Below are positions 17,832 to 27,323 of a stretch of DNA of 64,000 nt, piece by piece. The notes under the pieces are model-generated. The model saw nothing but the letters and a program-made list of their open reading frames with translations. It was not told where the DNA came from and ran no database searches. Position numbers and translations under genes: made by a program. Position 1 is the stretch's first letter. Each line of letters opens with the position of its first letter. Source of the DNA: Streptomyces sp. IMTB 2501 (GTDB lineage Bacteria; Actinomycetota; Actinomycetes; Streptomycetales; Streptomycetaceae). Location: assembly GCF_001953885.1 (NCBI RefSeq), contig NZ_MQUS01000001.1, positions 558,001-622,000 on the forward strand, written 5' to 3'.

Positions 17832-17982
17832 GGGTTTGTACCGTTCGGCGGGTGCGGGTCGTGTGTGGTTGATCGCGCCCCGCTGCGGAGCCGCATGTCA
17901 AACACGGCCCGCGCCCCTCGGGCCGGCCGCCCTTCCCCCGTTGACATGTGAGGCCTTGTCTCCCCAGTTTCCCCGGACCGCC
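17832..17982. other. Intergenic repeat region
   Basis: 150 bases rich in short Streptomyces repeats: GCGGGTGCGGGT at 17859-17870 leads into the 32-base element at 17874-17905, then GCCCGCGCCCCTCGGGCCGG. Likely termination for the convergent sulfite-oxidase-like gene and the small minus-strand gene. I see no ORF of its own. Confidence 0.55.
17874..17905 (-). repeat. Streptomyces-type intergenic repeat, copy B (inverted)
   Basis: Inverse of the element at 15055-15086 with 27/32 identity. The two copies sit about 2.8 kb apart in opposite orientation, flanking the sthA/sulfite-oxidase divergent pair. Both lie in 3' intergenic space, which fits a mobile or hairpin-terminator repeat family. Confidence 0.65.
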
Positions 17983-18189
17983 CTACGGCAGCAGCCTCTC
18001 GATGGCTGTCGGGCCCTCCTTCTCCATCTTGCGGCGTGCCCACTCGAGGTTCTTCGGGGTGACGTCCCTGCCCGCCGCCATCACCAGGTCCTCCGGTGTG
18101 ATGTCCCGCGAGGGAGCGGAGTGGAGCAGGGCGTCCGGGGTGCAGTGGTCGTCGGACGACCGGGATTCGTCAGGTGTGACTGTCGACAT
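17983..18189 (-). CDS. Small conserved-looking protein, 68 residues
   Basis: MSTVTPDESRSSDDHC at the N-terminus, then ITPEDLVMAAGRDVTPKNLE and ARRKMEKEGPTAIERLLP at the end. The repeated phrase (D)ITPEDLV / DVTPKNLEW suggests two short helices. The ribosome site is excellent (GAGGAGGAGG, 6 bases ahead of ATG). It is hydrophilic, with no membrane span or cofactor motif. I do not recognise a functional family. It is divergent from the GH15 gene, with about 150 bases of shared promoter space. Confidence 0.72.
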   Translation of the reverse strand: MSTVTPDESRSSDDHCTPDALLHSAPSRDITPEDLVMAAGRDVTPKNLEWARRKMEKEGPTAIERLLP

Positions 18190-18342
18190 GATGCCTCCTC
18201 CTCGGTCCGGATGACCGCATCCGTGCCGGTGCCGCCGAACGGGGCACACTCTCACCATTCCCCGCAGCGCCTTCCCACGCCACCGGAGAGCACACGCTCC
18301 TAAGCTGGAAGACATCCCGCTCCGTTCCCCGGGAGGCCGCCG

Positions 18343-20184
18343 ATGGCCGAGACCCCGTTCGCCGAGGACGTCCGCCCCGGCCCGCGCTATCTGCCGATCG
18401 CCGAGCACGGCCTCATCGGCGATCTGCGCAGTGTCGCGCTGGTCGGAACCAACGGCACGATCGACTGGTACTGCTGCCCGTCCTTCGACGCGCCCAGCGT
18501 CTTCGCGGCCATCCTCGACGCCGAACGCGGCGGTGCCTTCGAGCTGGCCGCCACGGTAGCGGCACGCACCAAGCAGTTCTACTTCCCCGACACCAACGTC
18601 CTGATCACCCGGTTCTTCACCGAGGACGGCGTCGGCGAGGTGCAGGACTTCATGCCGGTCACCTCCGACGGCACCGGAGAGGCCGGCCGGCATCGACTGA
18701 TCCGGCGGGTGATCTGCGTCCGTGGCACGGTCCCGTTCCGGGCGTCGATCGCGCCGCGCTTCGACTACGGTGCCGTCCCGCACACCCTGCGCACCGACGA
18801 CGGCACCGTGCTGTTCGAGTCCGCCAAGCTGTCCCTGGCGCTGACCTCGACGGTCATGCTGGAGTGCGACGCCCGGGACGCGCGCGCCGACTTCAAACTC
18901 ACCGAGGGCGAGTCCGCCGTGTTCGCCCTCGACCAGATCGGCGAGCGGATCCCCCCGCGCGGCTGCGCCCGCGCCGAGGCCGAGCACGAGTTCAACGCCA
19001 CGGTCGCCTACTGGCGGCGCTGGCTGCACCAGTCCCGCTACCGGGGCCGCTGGCGCGAGATGGTGCACCGCTCCGCCCTCACCCTCAAGCTGCTCACCTA
19101 CGCGCCCACCGGCGCCATCGTCGCCGCCCCCACCACCAGCCTGCCCGAGCAGCTCGGCGGCGAGCGCAACTGGGACTACCGGTATGTGTGGGTGCGCGAC
19201 GCCGCCTTCGCCGTCTACGCGCTGCTGCGGCTCGGCTTCACCGGCGAGGCCGAGGCGTTCATGCGCTTCCTGACCAGGCATGTCAGCCCCTGCGACAACG
19301 CCGATGGCTCCCCGCCGCTGCAGATCATGTACGGCATCGACGGCCGCACCGACTTGCCCGAGCGGGTGCTGCCGCATCTGGAGGGCCATCTGGGCTCGGC
19401 GCCGGTCCGGGTCGGCAACGCCGCCGCCGACCAGCTCCAGCTGGACATATACGGCGCCCTGATCGACTCGATCTACCTCTACGACAAGTGGGCCCAGCCG
19501 ATCTCCAGCGACCAGTGGGACGATGTGTGCCAGCTGGTCGACTGGGTGTGCGCGCACTGGGACCAGCCCGACGAGGGCGTGTGGGAGACCCGCGGCGGCC
19601 GCAAGAACTTCACGTACTCGCGGCTGATGTGCTGGGTCGCCATCGAGCGGGCCATCCGCCTCGCCAACCGGCGCGGACTCCCCGCCGACCTGCCCCGCTG
19701 GCGGCAGGCCCGCGACACCATCTACCGGCGGATCATGGACCGCGGCTGGTCGCAGCGGCGCGGTGCCTTCGTGCAGTACGAGGGCGGCGACGTCCTCGAC
19801 GCCTCACTGCTGATGATGCCGCTCGGCAAGTTCGTCGCCCCCACCGACCCGAAGTGGCTGTCCACCCTGGACGCCCTCACCGAGGACCTGGTCTCCGACT
19901 CCCTCGTCTACCGCTACGACCCGCAGACCAGCCCCGACGGGCTCCGCGGCGACGAGGGCACCTTCTCCATCTGCTCCTTCTGGTACGTCGAGGCCCTGGT
20001 GCGGGCCGGCCGGCTCGACGAGGCCCGGCTGGCCTTCGAGAAGATGCTCACCTACGCCAACCACCTCGGCCTGTACGCCGAGGAAATCGGCCGCACCGGA
20101 GAGCAACAGGGCAACTTCCCGCAGGCGTTCACGCATCTGGCCCTGATCAGCGCCGCGTTCAACCTCGACCGCGCCCTCGGCTGA
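18343..20184 (+). CDS. Glycoside hydrolase family 15-like enzyme (glucoamylase/trehalase type)
   Basis: 613 residues. The N-terminal beta domain begins with YLPIAEHGLIGDLRSVALVG and GTIDWYCCPSFDAPSVF. The (alpha/alpha)6 catalytic barrel contains GGERNWDYRYVWVRDAAFAV, IMYGIDGRTDLPE, DQLQLDIYG and EGTFSICSFW. No signal peptide, so it is cytoplasmic. Actinobacterial members of this length include trehalases and glucan hydrolases. It stands alone between a small divergent gene and a convergent TPR-like gene 13 bases away. The substrate cannot be fixed from sequence. Confidence 0.9.
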   Translation: MAETPFAEDVRPGPRYLPIAEHGLIGDLRSVALVGTNGTIDWYCCPSFDAPSVFAAILDAERGGAFELAATVAARTKQFYFPDTNVLITRFFTEDGVGEVQDFMPVTSDGTGEAGRHRLIRRVICVRGTVPFRASIAPRFDYGAVPHTLRTDDGTVLFESAKLSLALTSTVMLECDARDARADFKLTEGESAVFALDQIGERIPPRGCARAEAEHEFNATVAYWRRWLHQSRYRGRWREMVHRSALTLKLLTYAPTGAIVAAPTTSLPEQLGGERNWDYRYVWVRDAAFAVYALLRLGFTGEAEAFMRFLTRHVSPCDNADGSPPLQIMYGIDGRTDLPERVLPHLEGHLGSAPVRVGNAAADQLQLDIYGALIDSIYLYDKWAQPISSDQWDDVCQLVDWVCAHWDQPDEGVWETRGGRKNFTYSRLMCWVAIERAIRLANRRGLPADLPRWRQARDTIYRRIMDRGWSQRRGAFVQYEGGDVLDASLLMMPLGKFVAPTDPKWLSTLDALTEDLVSDSLVYRYDPQTSPDGLRGDEGTFSICSFWYVEALVRAGRLDEARLAFEKMLTYANHLGLYAEEIGRTGEQQGNFPQAFTHLALISAAFNLDRALG

Positions 20185-20197
20185 CCCTCGGCCGGGC

Positions 20198-21529
20198 TCA
20201 GGCGAACCGGGAGCTCGGGACGGGGCCGGCGGACCGTACCCGCGCCCGGTCGCCGCGCAGCCAGGTGCTGCCGACGGCCCCGGCGAACGCGGCGAACACC
20301 GCGTCGTCGTCGGCCGGGCCCGTGCCGTCCCCCGGGTCGGCCTCCGGGTCGGCCGCCGTCACCTCGGCGGCGATCTCCGCCTCCGGACGGTCGTCCGCCG
20401 GGCCCCGCTCGACGCCGCCGTCCGCGCCCGGGCCCAGTCGCTCGCCCCAGGGCGGCACCACCGACTGATGCAGCAGCGCGACGCTGTCCGCGGTGATCGC
20501 GGGCGGGTCCGTCCAGCAGCTCGCGTGCGCGTGCAGCACCTGCCCGGGCATCCGCTCGAAGAGCTGCCCGACGATCTCCGGGCCGCCGTCGTGTGCCGCC
20601 AGACCGTCGAGGTCGTACGCCACGACCACCGTGTCCGGCCGGCCGGGCGCGAACGGCTCGGCCGGCAGTCCCAGCATCTCGGCCGCGGCGAGGCCGAGGA
20701 TCCGTGAGTCCCGGTCGGGCAGCAGCGACACGGACCGGGGCCGTACCCCGGCCGCCGTCAGCAGGGTGCGCAGCCGCAGCAGACCGCGCAGACAGCCGTC
20801 GGGGGTGTCCTGCAGCCAGGCGTAGCGGCCGTGCATGCCCGCGTCGAAGCCGTACGGCGACAGGGTGCCGAGGACGGTGCCGGCGATCACGTACTGCCAG
20901 CCGCGCAGATCGGCCGGACCGAGCGAGGACACCCGCTCGGCCACGGCCGCGCGCTCCAGAACCCGGTTCTGCCTCTCCCGCGCCGGCTGCCACTGTGTGT
21001 CCTCCGGGTCGGCCAGCAGTGCGTGCTGACGCCGGGCCAGCTCCAGGTCGCCCGCCAGGACGGCGTTGAACACCAGCAGGTAGCGGTCCGGCCAGTGAGC
21101 CAACGTCCCCTCGTGCCGGGCGAGTTCGGCCACCGCCTCGCGATGGCGGCCCTCGTGCTCGTACGCCGACACCAGCTCCCGCAGCGCCACCGGCGAACCG
21201 TCGCTGCGGCGCAGCGCCTCGCGGAGCGCCGGGACCGCCAGGTAGGCCACGTCGTGTTCGATGCACCAGTACCCGAAGTCGTAGAGTGCCCTCGGGCGTT
21301 CGGGCTCGGCGACGAGCGCGGCGGCGGCCTTCGCGAGATCGTCGAAGCCCGCCGACCCGGCGGCCCGCCCCACCACCAGGGCCACCTCGCCGAGCGGCTG
21401 CTCCTCGCCGGCCGCCCGCAACTGCCGCAGCGCTCCGGGCACATCACCGCAGTCCAGGGACTCCCAGGCCCTGCGGAGGCCGGGGGACTTCGGGCGGGGA
21501 TCCCTGCGCGAGAACATGGCGGAGATCAT
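20198..21529 (-). CDS. TPR-like protein of unknown function
   Basis: 443 residues. The first ~200 residues are helical repeats (FDDLAKAAAALVAEPERPRA, ALREALRRSDGSPVALRELV, GDLELARRQHALL) that look like degenerate TPRs. The middle has GPADLRGWQYVIAGTVLGTL and SLLPDRDSRILGLAAAEMLG. The C-terminal ~90 residues are acidic and low-complexity (ADPEADPGDGTGPADDD). I do not recognise a catalytic motif. ATG 21529 and GTG 21532 are adjacent possible starts. It ends 13 bases from the convergent GH15 gene. Confidence 0.75.
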   Translation of the reverse strand: MISAMFSRRDPRPKSPGLRRAWESLDCGDVPGALRQLRAAGEEQPLGEVALVVGRAAGSAGFDDLAKAAAALVAEPERPRALYDFGYWCIEHDVAYLAVPALREALRRSDGSPVALRELVSAYEHEGRHREAVAELARHEGTLAHWPDRYLLVFNAVLAGDLELARRQHALLADPEDTQWQPARERQNRVLERAAVAERVSSLGPADLRGWQYVIAGTVLGTLSPYGFDAGMHGRYAWLQDTPDGCLRGLLRLRTLLTAAGVRPRSVSLLPDRDSRILGLAAAEMLGLPAEPFAPGRPDTVVVAYDLDGLAAHDGGPEIVGQLFERMPGQVLHAHASCWTDPPAITADSVALLHQSVVPPWGERLGPGADGGVERGPADDRPEAEIAAEVTAADPEADPGDGTGPADDDAVFAAFAGAVGSTWLRGDRARVRSAGPVPSSRFA

Positions 21530-21570
21530 CACCCACCGGGCGACCGGTTCTCAACACAATTCCCGCAGGG

Positions 21571-24309
21571 CTACGGCAGCGGCTGCTCCGCCCAGATGAT
21601 CTTTCCGTTGGGAATGTACCGGGTGCCCCAGCGCTCGGCGAGCTGCGCGACCAGGAACAGGCCCCGGCCGCCCTCGTCGGTGGTCGCCGCGTACCGCAGA
21701 TGCGGCGAGGTCGTGCTGCGGTCGGAGACCTCGCAGATCAGCGTGCGCTCGCGCAGCAGCCGTACGACGATCGGGCCGCGCCCGTAGCGGATCGCGTTGG
21801 TGACCAGCTCGCTCAGGATCAGCTCCGTCGTGAAGACCAGCTCCTCCAGACCCCAGTCGGCGAGCTGCCCGGTCACCGCGGACCGCACCTGGGACACCGC
21901 CGCCGGATCGGACGGCACCTGCCACTCGGCGACCCGGTCCGCGCCCAGCACCCGGGTGCGGGCGACGATCAGCGCGACGTCGTCGTTCGGCCGGGCCGGC
22001 AGTCGGCCCAGCACCGCGCGGCAGGTCTCCTCCGGCGAGCCGCCCGGCGTGCCGCTCAGGGCGTCGCGCAGCATCTCGAGACCCGTGTCGATGTCCCGCT
22101 CGCGGTCCTCCACCAGCCCGTCGGTGTACAGCACCAGCCGGCTGTCCTCCGCCAGCTCCAGCTCGGCCGTCTCGAACGGCAGCCCGCCCAGGCCCAGCGG
22201 TGGCCCCGCGGGCACCTCCGGGAACTCCACCCGGCCGTCGGGGTGCACCAGCGCGGGCGGCGGATGGCCGGCCCGGGCCACGGTGCAGCGCCGCGAGACC
22301 GGGTCGTAGACCGCGTACAGACAGGTCGCGCCGGTGATCGCCGCGGAGCCGTCCGCAGCGGTCTCGTCCTGGTCGATCCGGCCCACCAGCTCGTCCAGCA
22401 GACCGAGGAGTTCATCCGGCGGAAGGTCCAGCGAGGAGAAGTTGTGCACCGCCGTACGCAGCCGGCCCATGGTGGCCGCCGCATGCAGGCCGTGCCCCAC
22501 CACGTCCCCCACCACCAGCGCCACCCGGGCACCGGACAGCGGCAGTACGTCGAACCAGTCGCCGCCCACCCCGGACTGCGCCGGCAGATAGCGGTAGGCG
22601 ATCTCCAGCGCGCCCTGCTCGGGCAGCGTGCGCGGCAGCAGACTGCGCTGCAGGGTCACCGCCATGCTGTGCTCGCGTGTATACCGGCGGGCGTTGTCGA
22701 TGGACACCGCGGCCCGCGCGACCAGTTCCTCGGCGAGGGCCAGTTCCTCGGCGTCGAACGGCTGCGGCTTCTCCGCGCGCCAGAAGTTCGCCACCCCCAG
22801 CACCAGACTGCCCGCGCGCAGCGGCACGGTGATCAGCGAATGGATGCCGTACGCCAGCACCTGGTCGGTGCGCTCCAGGTCCTGCGCCCGCCAGCCGGGG
22901 GCGTCGCGCAGCTGCGGCACCAGCACCGACTGCCCGGTGGTCAGGCTGCGCGCCTGCGGCGAGGTGGGCACGAACCGGATCCGCTCGTCCACCGGATACA
23001 GCGGGGAGTCCTGGCGGACGCCGGCGCAGGCGGCGCGGCGCAGCGCCGTGCCCGGCCTCGGCTCCTCGCCCTGCAGGACCGCGTCGAACAGGTCCACGGT
23101 CGCGAAGTCCGCGAACCGGGGCACCGCCAGCCCCGCCAGCTCCTCGGCGGTACGGGTCACGTCCAGGCTGGTGCCGATGCCCACCCCGGCGTCGTACAGC
23201 ATGTTCAGCCGCTCCCGCGCCATCTCGGCGCGGCCGGACAGGGCGCGCAGCTCGGTGGAGTCGCGCAGCGTGGTGACGCTGCCCGCCGGGCCGCCGCGCA
23301 GCTCGGTGGGGCGCTGGTTGATCGCCAGCAGCCGGTCCTTGACCAGGTGCACCTCGTCCGTGGCCACCCGGCCCGAGGCCAGCAGCGCCGCCGTCTCGGC
23401 GTCCAGGCCCAGCTCCAGCACGCTCTGCTGCTCGGCGTCGCCCGGCAGGTCCAGCAGCCGGTGCGCCTCGTCGTTGGCGAGCAGCAGCCGGCCGTCGCCG
23501 CCGACGATCAGCACACCCTCCCGGACCGCGTGCAGCACCGCGTCGTGGTGCTCGTACATCCGGGTCATCTCGAACGGTCCCAGACCGTGCGTCTGGCGCA
23601 GCAGCCGTCTGCTGACCAGCGCCGTGCCCCCGGTGGCCAGCGCCAGTGCCGCCGCGGCCGCCCCGAGCAGCAGCGGCAGCGTCTGGTCGGCGGCCCCGCC
23701 CACGTGCGCCGTGGTGATCCCGGCGGACACCAGGCCCACCACCTGGCCGGCGGAGTCCTTCACCGGCACCACGACCTGCACCAGCGGGCCGATCGTGCCG
23801 TTGACGTGCTCGGTGACCGTGCCGCCGGCCAGCGCCGGGCCGATCGTGCCGACGAATTTCTTGCCGATGCGGTCGGGCTTGGGGTGCGTGTAGCGGATGC
23901 CGTCGGTGTTCATCACGACGACGAAGTCCACCCCCGTCGCCTTGCGGACCTCCTCCGCACGGGGCTGCAGCACGGCGGAGGGGTTCGGCGTACGCAGCGC
24001 GGGGGCCGTGCCCGGGGCGTTCGCGAAGGACTCGGCCACCGCGAGGGAACGGTTCTGGGCCTCCAGATCGCTGTCGTGCCGTACCTGCAGCACCTGCGCC
24101 ACCACCGCCGAGACGACCAGCAGCAGCACGATCACCACTTGGAGGACGAACACCTGCCCGGCGACGCTGCGTCCTGTCACCGCCGACCGCAGGACTCCGG
24201 GCCTGCTGCCGTTCTGGCTCGAATCCTCCGTTCGCGGGGCTTGCGATGCGCGTGGGTCCCCGGACGGACGGGGCGGCCGGGTCGCGGGCCGGCCAGGCAG
24301 TCGCACCAT
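21571..24309 (-). CDS. Membrane-bound SpoIIE-type phosphatase with cache-like sensor, PAS, GAF and ATPase domains
   Basis: About 912 residues. A membrane span at ~53-76, an extracytoplasmic sensor (~80-205, with VVVMNTDGIRYTHPKPDRIG typical of DcuS/CitA-like sensor domains) and a second span near 215-235 are followed by PAS (~255-350), GAF (~370-540), a SpoIIE/PP2C phosphatase (~560-770; GGDWFDVLPL, VVGDVVGHG, YTDGLVE, DDVALIV) and an anti-sigma-type ATPase at the C-terminus (ELVTNAIRYG, EGGRGLFLVAQLAERWG). It should dephosphorylate an anti-anti-sigma factor and perhaps bind a sigma factor. The start is uncertain; an in-frame ATG at 24396 adds 29 residues. Confidence 0.88.
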   Translation of the reverse strand: MVRLPGRPATRPPRPSGDPRASQAPRTEDSSQNGSRPGVLRSAVTGRSVAGQVFVLQVVIVLLLVVSAVVAQVLQVRHDSDLEAQNRSLAVAESFANAPGTAPALRTPNPSAVLQPRAEEVRKATGVDFVVVMNTDGIRYTHPKPDRIGKKFVGTIGPALAGGTVTEHVNGTIGPLVQVVVPVKDSAGQVVGLVSAGITTAHVGGAADQTLPLLLGAAAAALALATGGTALVSRRLLRQTHGLGPFEMTRMYEHHDAVLHAVREGVLIVGGDGRLLLANDEAHRLLDLPGDAEQQSVLELGLDAETAALLASGRVATDEVHLVKDRLLAINQRPTELRGGPAGSVTTLRDSTELRALSGRAEMARERLNMLYDAGVGIGTSLDVTRTAEELAGLAVPRFADFATVDLFDAVLQGEEPRPGTALRRAACAGVRQDSPLYPVDERIRFVPTSPQARSLTTGQSVLVPQLRDAPGWRAQDLERTDQVLAYGIHSLITVPLRAGSLVLGVANFWRAEKPQPFDAEELALAEELVARAAVSIDNARRYTREHSMAVTLQRSLLPRTLPEQGALEIAYRYLPAQSGVGGDWFDVLPLSGARVALVVGDVVGHGLHAAATMGRLRTAVHNFSSLDLPPDELLGLLDELVGRIDQDETAADGSAAITGATCLYAVYDPVSRRCTVARAGHPPPALVHPDGRVEFPEVPAGPPLGLGGLPFETAELELAEDSRLVLYTDGLVEDRERDIDTGLEMLRDALSGTPGGSPEETCRAVLGRLPARPNDDVALIVARTRVLGADRVAEWQVPSDPAAVSQVRSAVTGQLADWGLEELVFTTELILSELVTNAIRYGRGPIVVRLLRERTLICEVSDRSTTSPHLRYAATTDEGGRGLFLVAQLAERWGTRYIPNGKIIWAEQPLP

Positions 24310-24392
24310 GTGCCCATGTCTACACTGCCCAGCCCGCTCGGGCGAGACCGTCGACCGAGGTGACGGCCGCCGATCGGAGCGACGCGATCCGG

Positions 24393-26903
24393 TCACCGGT
24401 GGCGCACGGGAGTCGAACGGCGGGCGGCCAGCAGCAGCGCCACGTCGTCTGGGCGGTCGGTGGCATGCCGGGCGCCGGCCGTGAGCCGGTCGGCGACCCC
24501 GGCCAGCGACCGCCCGCCCCGCCGCCCGGCCGCCGCCCCGGCCCTGGCCAGCGCCAGCCGCAGCGCGTTGATGCCGTCGTCGATGTCCGCACCCGGCCGC
24601 TCCACCAGCCCGTCCGTGTACAGGGCGAGAATCGCGTCCGGCTCCAGCAGCAGCTCGGCCACCGGGTAGCGGGCCTGCGGATCCACCCCGAGAACGACAC
24701 CGCCCGGGACGTCCACCAGCCGGGTCCGCCCGTCGGGGCAGCGCAGCAGCGGCGGCGGATGCCCCGCCCGGGCGATCCGGGCCAGGCCGGTCTCGGGGTC
24801 CAGCCGCAGATAGCAGCAGCTGGCGAACTGACCGGGGTCGAGGTCGATCAGCAGATGGTTGGTGCCGCTCATCACCTCGTCGGGCGGCCGGTCGCCCAGC
24901 GCGAACGCGCGCACCGCACTGCGCAGCTGCCCCATGGTGGCCGCCGCCTGCACCCCGTGCCCCTGCACATCACCGATCACCAGAGCCAGCCCGTCACCCG
25001 CCTCCACCACGTCGTACCAGTCACCGCCGACATCCATGCCCTGCGTGCCCGGCAGATACCGGCCCGCGGTCTCCACCCGCGGATGAGCCGACAGCCGGCG
25101 GGGCAGCAGCGCCTGCTGCAGGCCGCGGGCCAGCGCCGCCTCGCTGTCGTAGCGCCGAGCCCGCTCCATGGCGTGCGCGATCAGCCCGGCGAGCGCGGTG
25201 AGGACCGTGCGTTCCTCGGTGCTGAAGCCGCGCGGACGGTCGAAGCCGAGGATGCACGAGCCGACCGGCCGCCCGGAGGCGATCAGCGGCAGAAAGGCCC
25301 GGGCACCCTCGTCGGCGTCCAGCGGAATGCCCGGATAGGCGGCCGGCAGCTGCTGCATCGACTCGAAGAACAGCGGCCGCCCCGTGGTCAGGCACTCCAC
25401 GCCCGGCAGCCGGGCGTCGAGTCCGACTCCCTCGAACGGGGCGAGGAACCCCTGCGGGAAGCCGGTCTCCCAGGCGAGATACAGATGCCGGTCCTGGAGC
25501 AGATAGATCGCGAGGCGCCGGCCCCCGAACGCGGGCAGCAGCTCCTGCATCACCACCGCCGACACCTGCCGGGCGGTCACCGCGTCCGTCAGCGCGATCG
25601 CCAGCGCGATCGGCCGGTACAGCGGCTCCACCGAGTGGCCGCCCGGCACCGTGTCCTCCGGGACGTGCTCCTCCACGACCGGCTCGACCGGCGTGTCCAT
25701 CCGGCTGGCCGGGACGAGCGTGCAGGTCAGCAGGTCCTCGCCGGGATGCACCGACACCGCGAGCCATTCGCCCACGCCGGGCTCCGCACGGTCGCCGGCC
25801 GGCCGCCGCACATGGAAGTGCACCGGCTCCGGGGACAGCAGAGCGCCGCGCAGGTGGTCGTCGTAGCGCGGACCGGTCAGCCACGGCATCGCCTCCCACA
25901 GCGGCCGCCCGAGCAACGACTCCCGCTCCCGGCCGGCGAGCCGGGCCGCGGCCTGGTTGACGTACACGACCAGCCCCAGCCGGTCCAGGCAGAACACGCC
26001 CTGCGGCAGCTGGTCCGCCGCGCCGTCCGCACAGGCGGCGGGCCCCGGGTCGAACACCACTCCGTCGACCCGCTGCCCGGCCCCGTCCTCCGTGGCCGGC
26101 CACAGATCCAGCAACCGCGCCGCGCCGTCCCGTCCCCGCACGCTCAGTGGTGCGGCGGGCGGCTTCCCGGCGGCGGTGTCGCGCAGCGCGGCCAGGATCC
26201 GGTCCGCGTCCTCCGGTGCCAGGGCGTCCGCGAGGGCCTCGTCCGTCCCGGCGAAGTCGCCGGGGTACAGGCCGAGCAGGCCGTACAGCCGGTCGTCCGC
26301 GTGCACCGCACAGGTCACGGGATCCCAGCCGAACCGCGCCACGACGGCCTGCCTGGGCCGGCTCACGGGCGGCCGCACACACAGCGGCTCGCCGTCCCAG
26401 ACGACCGCGCTCGCGTCCCCGTCGGCGAGCCCGAGCAACTCGGCACCGAGCCCTTCGGCCAGCCGGGCGAGCAGCTCCAGGTCCAGCAGCTCGTCCACCG
26501 AGTCGGTCACCGCCGGGCGCAGTACCGTGAGCACCCCCAGCGGCTCGCTCCCGCCCGGCACCGGCACATGCACCGACCCGAACGGGAAGGGCAGGCCCGC
26601 CGCGAACTGCGGATACCGGCGCACCGTCTCGGCGGCGTTCGCCAGCACCACCTGTGCGCCGAGACGGTAGGCGTCGGCGACGGGGAACGGCTGGCCGACG
26701 TGCAGCCGCCACCAGGGCCGGAACAGCCGACCGGGCAGCCCCGCGATCACCGCGAGGCGCAGCAGGCCCGGGGTGCCGGACCGCAGATACACACCCGCCA
26801 CCCGGCCGCCGGCCGCGCCGAGCGCGCCCGTCGAGGTGTCCGTCAGCAGCGCGGCGAGCCGGGCCCGCGTACGGACCACCTGCTCGCCACCGCTCCCAGT
26901 CAT
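24393..26903 (-). CDS. Cytoplasmic PAS/GAF SpoIIE-type phosphatase
   Basis: 836 residues from ATG with GAGGTAGGGG ahead. There is a GAF-like N-terminal region, a PAS domain around QGVFCLDRLGLVVYVNQAAA, a GAF domain (LAIYLLQDRHLYLAWETG, SCILGFDRPRGFSTEE), and PP2C/SpoIIE with GGDWYDVVEAG, VIGDVQGHGVQAAATMGQLR, ALYTDGLVE and PDDVALLL. No membrane span and no C-terminal ATPase, unlike its downstream neighbour. It probably tunes a partner-switching sigma cascade. The two phosphatases are 83 bases apart in the same direction and may be co-expressed. Confidence 0.88.
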   Translation of the reverse strand: MTGSGGEQVVRTRARLAALLTDTSTGALGAAGGRVAGVYLRSGTPGLLRLAVIAGLPGRLFRPWWRLHVGQPFPVADAYRLGAQVVLANAAETVRRYPQFAAGLPFPFGSVHVPVPGGSEPLGVLTVLRPAVTDSVDELLDLELLARLAEGLGAELLGLADGDASAVVWDGEPLCVRPPVSRPRQAVVARFGWDPVTCAVHADDRLYGLLGLYPGDFAGTDEALADALAPEDADRILAALRDTAAGKPPAAPLSVRGRDGAARLLDLWPATEDGAGQRVDGVVFDPGPAACADGAADQLPQGVFCLDRLGLVVYVNQAAARLAGRERESLLGRPLWEAMPWLTGPRYDDHLRGALLSPEPVHFHVRRPAGDRAEPGVGEWLAVSVHPGEDLLTCTLVPASRMDTPVEPVVEEHVPEDTVPGGHSVEPLYRPIALAIALTDAVTARQVSAVVMQELLPAFGGRRLAIYLLQDRHLYLAWETGFPQGFLAPFEGVGLDARLPGVECLTTGRPLFFESMQQLPAAYPGIPLDADEGARAFLPLIASGRPVGSCILGFDRPRGFSTEERTVLTALAGLIAHAMERARRYDSEAALARGLQQALLPRRLSAHPRVETAGRYLPGTQGMDVGGDWYDVVEAGDGLALVIGDVQGHGVQAAATMGQLRSAVRAFALGDRPPDEVMSGTNHLLIDLDPGQFASCCYLRLDPETGLARIARAGHPPPLLRCPDGRTRLVDVPGGVVLGVDPQARYPVAELLLEPDAILALYTDGLVERPGADIDDGINALRLALARAGAAAGRRGGRSLAGVADRLTAGARHATDRPDDVALLLAARRSTPVRHR

Positions 26904-27323
26904 CGCCCCTACCTCGTCCTGTGCGCTCCGGGTGGACGACACAGCAAGAATGCGCCAGAAGGACCCTGTGACGCACCTGGGAGGGGAGGGGAACCGCGAA
27001 AGCGTGCCCGGACCGGAAGCCCGGCCGGACCGGCGGCTGACCGTTCGTCGGCCGCGGAGGCGTCCGGCGTCGGGTCGCTGCCACCCCCTTGGCGTATCCG
27101 GGGCGGGTCCGGACGGAGCGGGACCGCCTGTCCGCGAGGTCCGGACGGGGCGGGCCCGCGCCGCCTGGCCGCGTCCGTCGCTTCCGGCCCGCGGGGTCAC
27201 GCGACCGCCTCACACCGGTGCCGCACCCGAGTGGCGGGTCCACCGGCCCGCTTCTAGTAATGGTGCGTAATGCCGCGGCCGAAGGCGGGCCGGACGCGGC
27301 CGCACCGTTCGACCGGAGGCGAG
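26904..27323. other. Intergenic region between divergent genes
   Basis: 420 bases between the phosphatase start and the repeat-rich gene. The half near 27240-27270 (ttctagtaatggtgcgtaatg) is AT-richer than its surroundings and could hold a promoter for the plus-strand gene. The rest is GC-rich with no ORF I would support. Confidence 0.45.

Noticed and set aside
21286..27257. Two ~1000-codon plus-strand open frames opposite the phosphatase genes
   Set aside because: Arg/Gln/Gly/Ala-rich antisense readings of genes with clear PAS, GAF and PP2C motifs.
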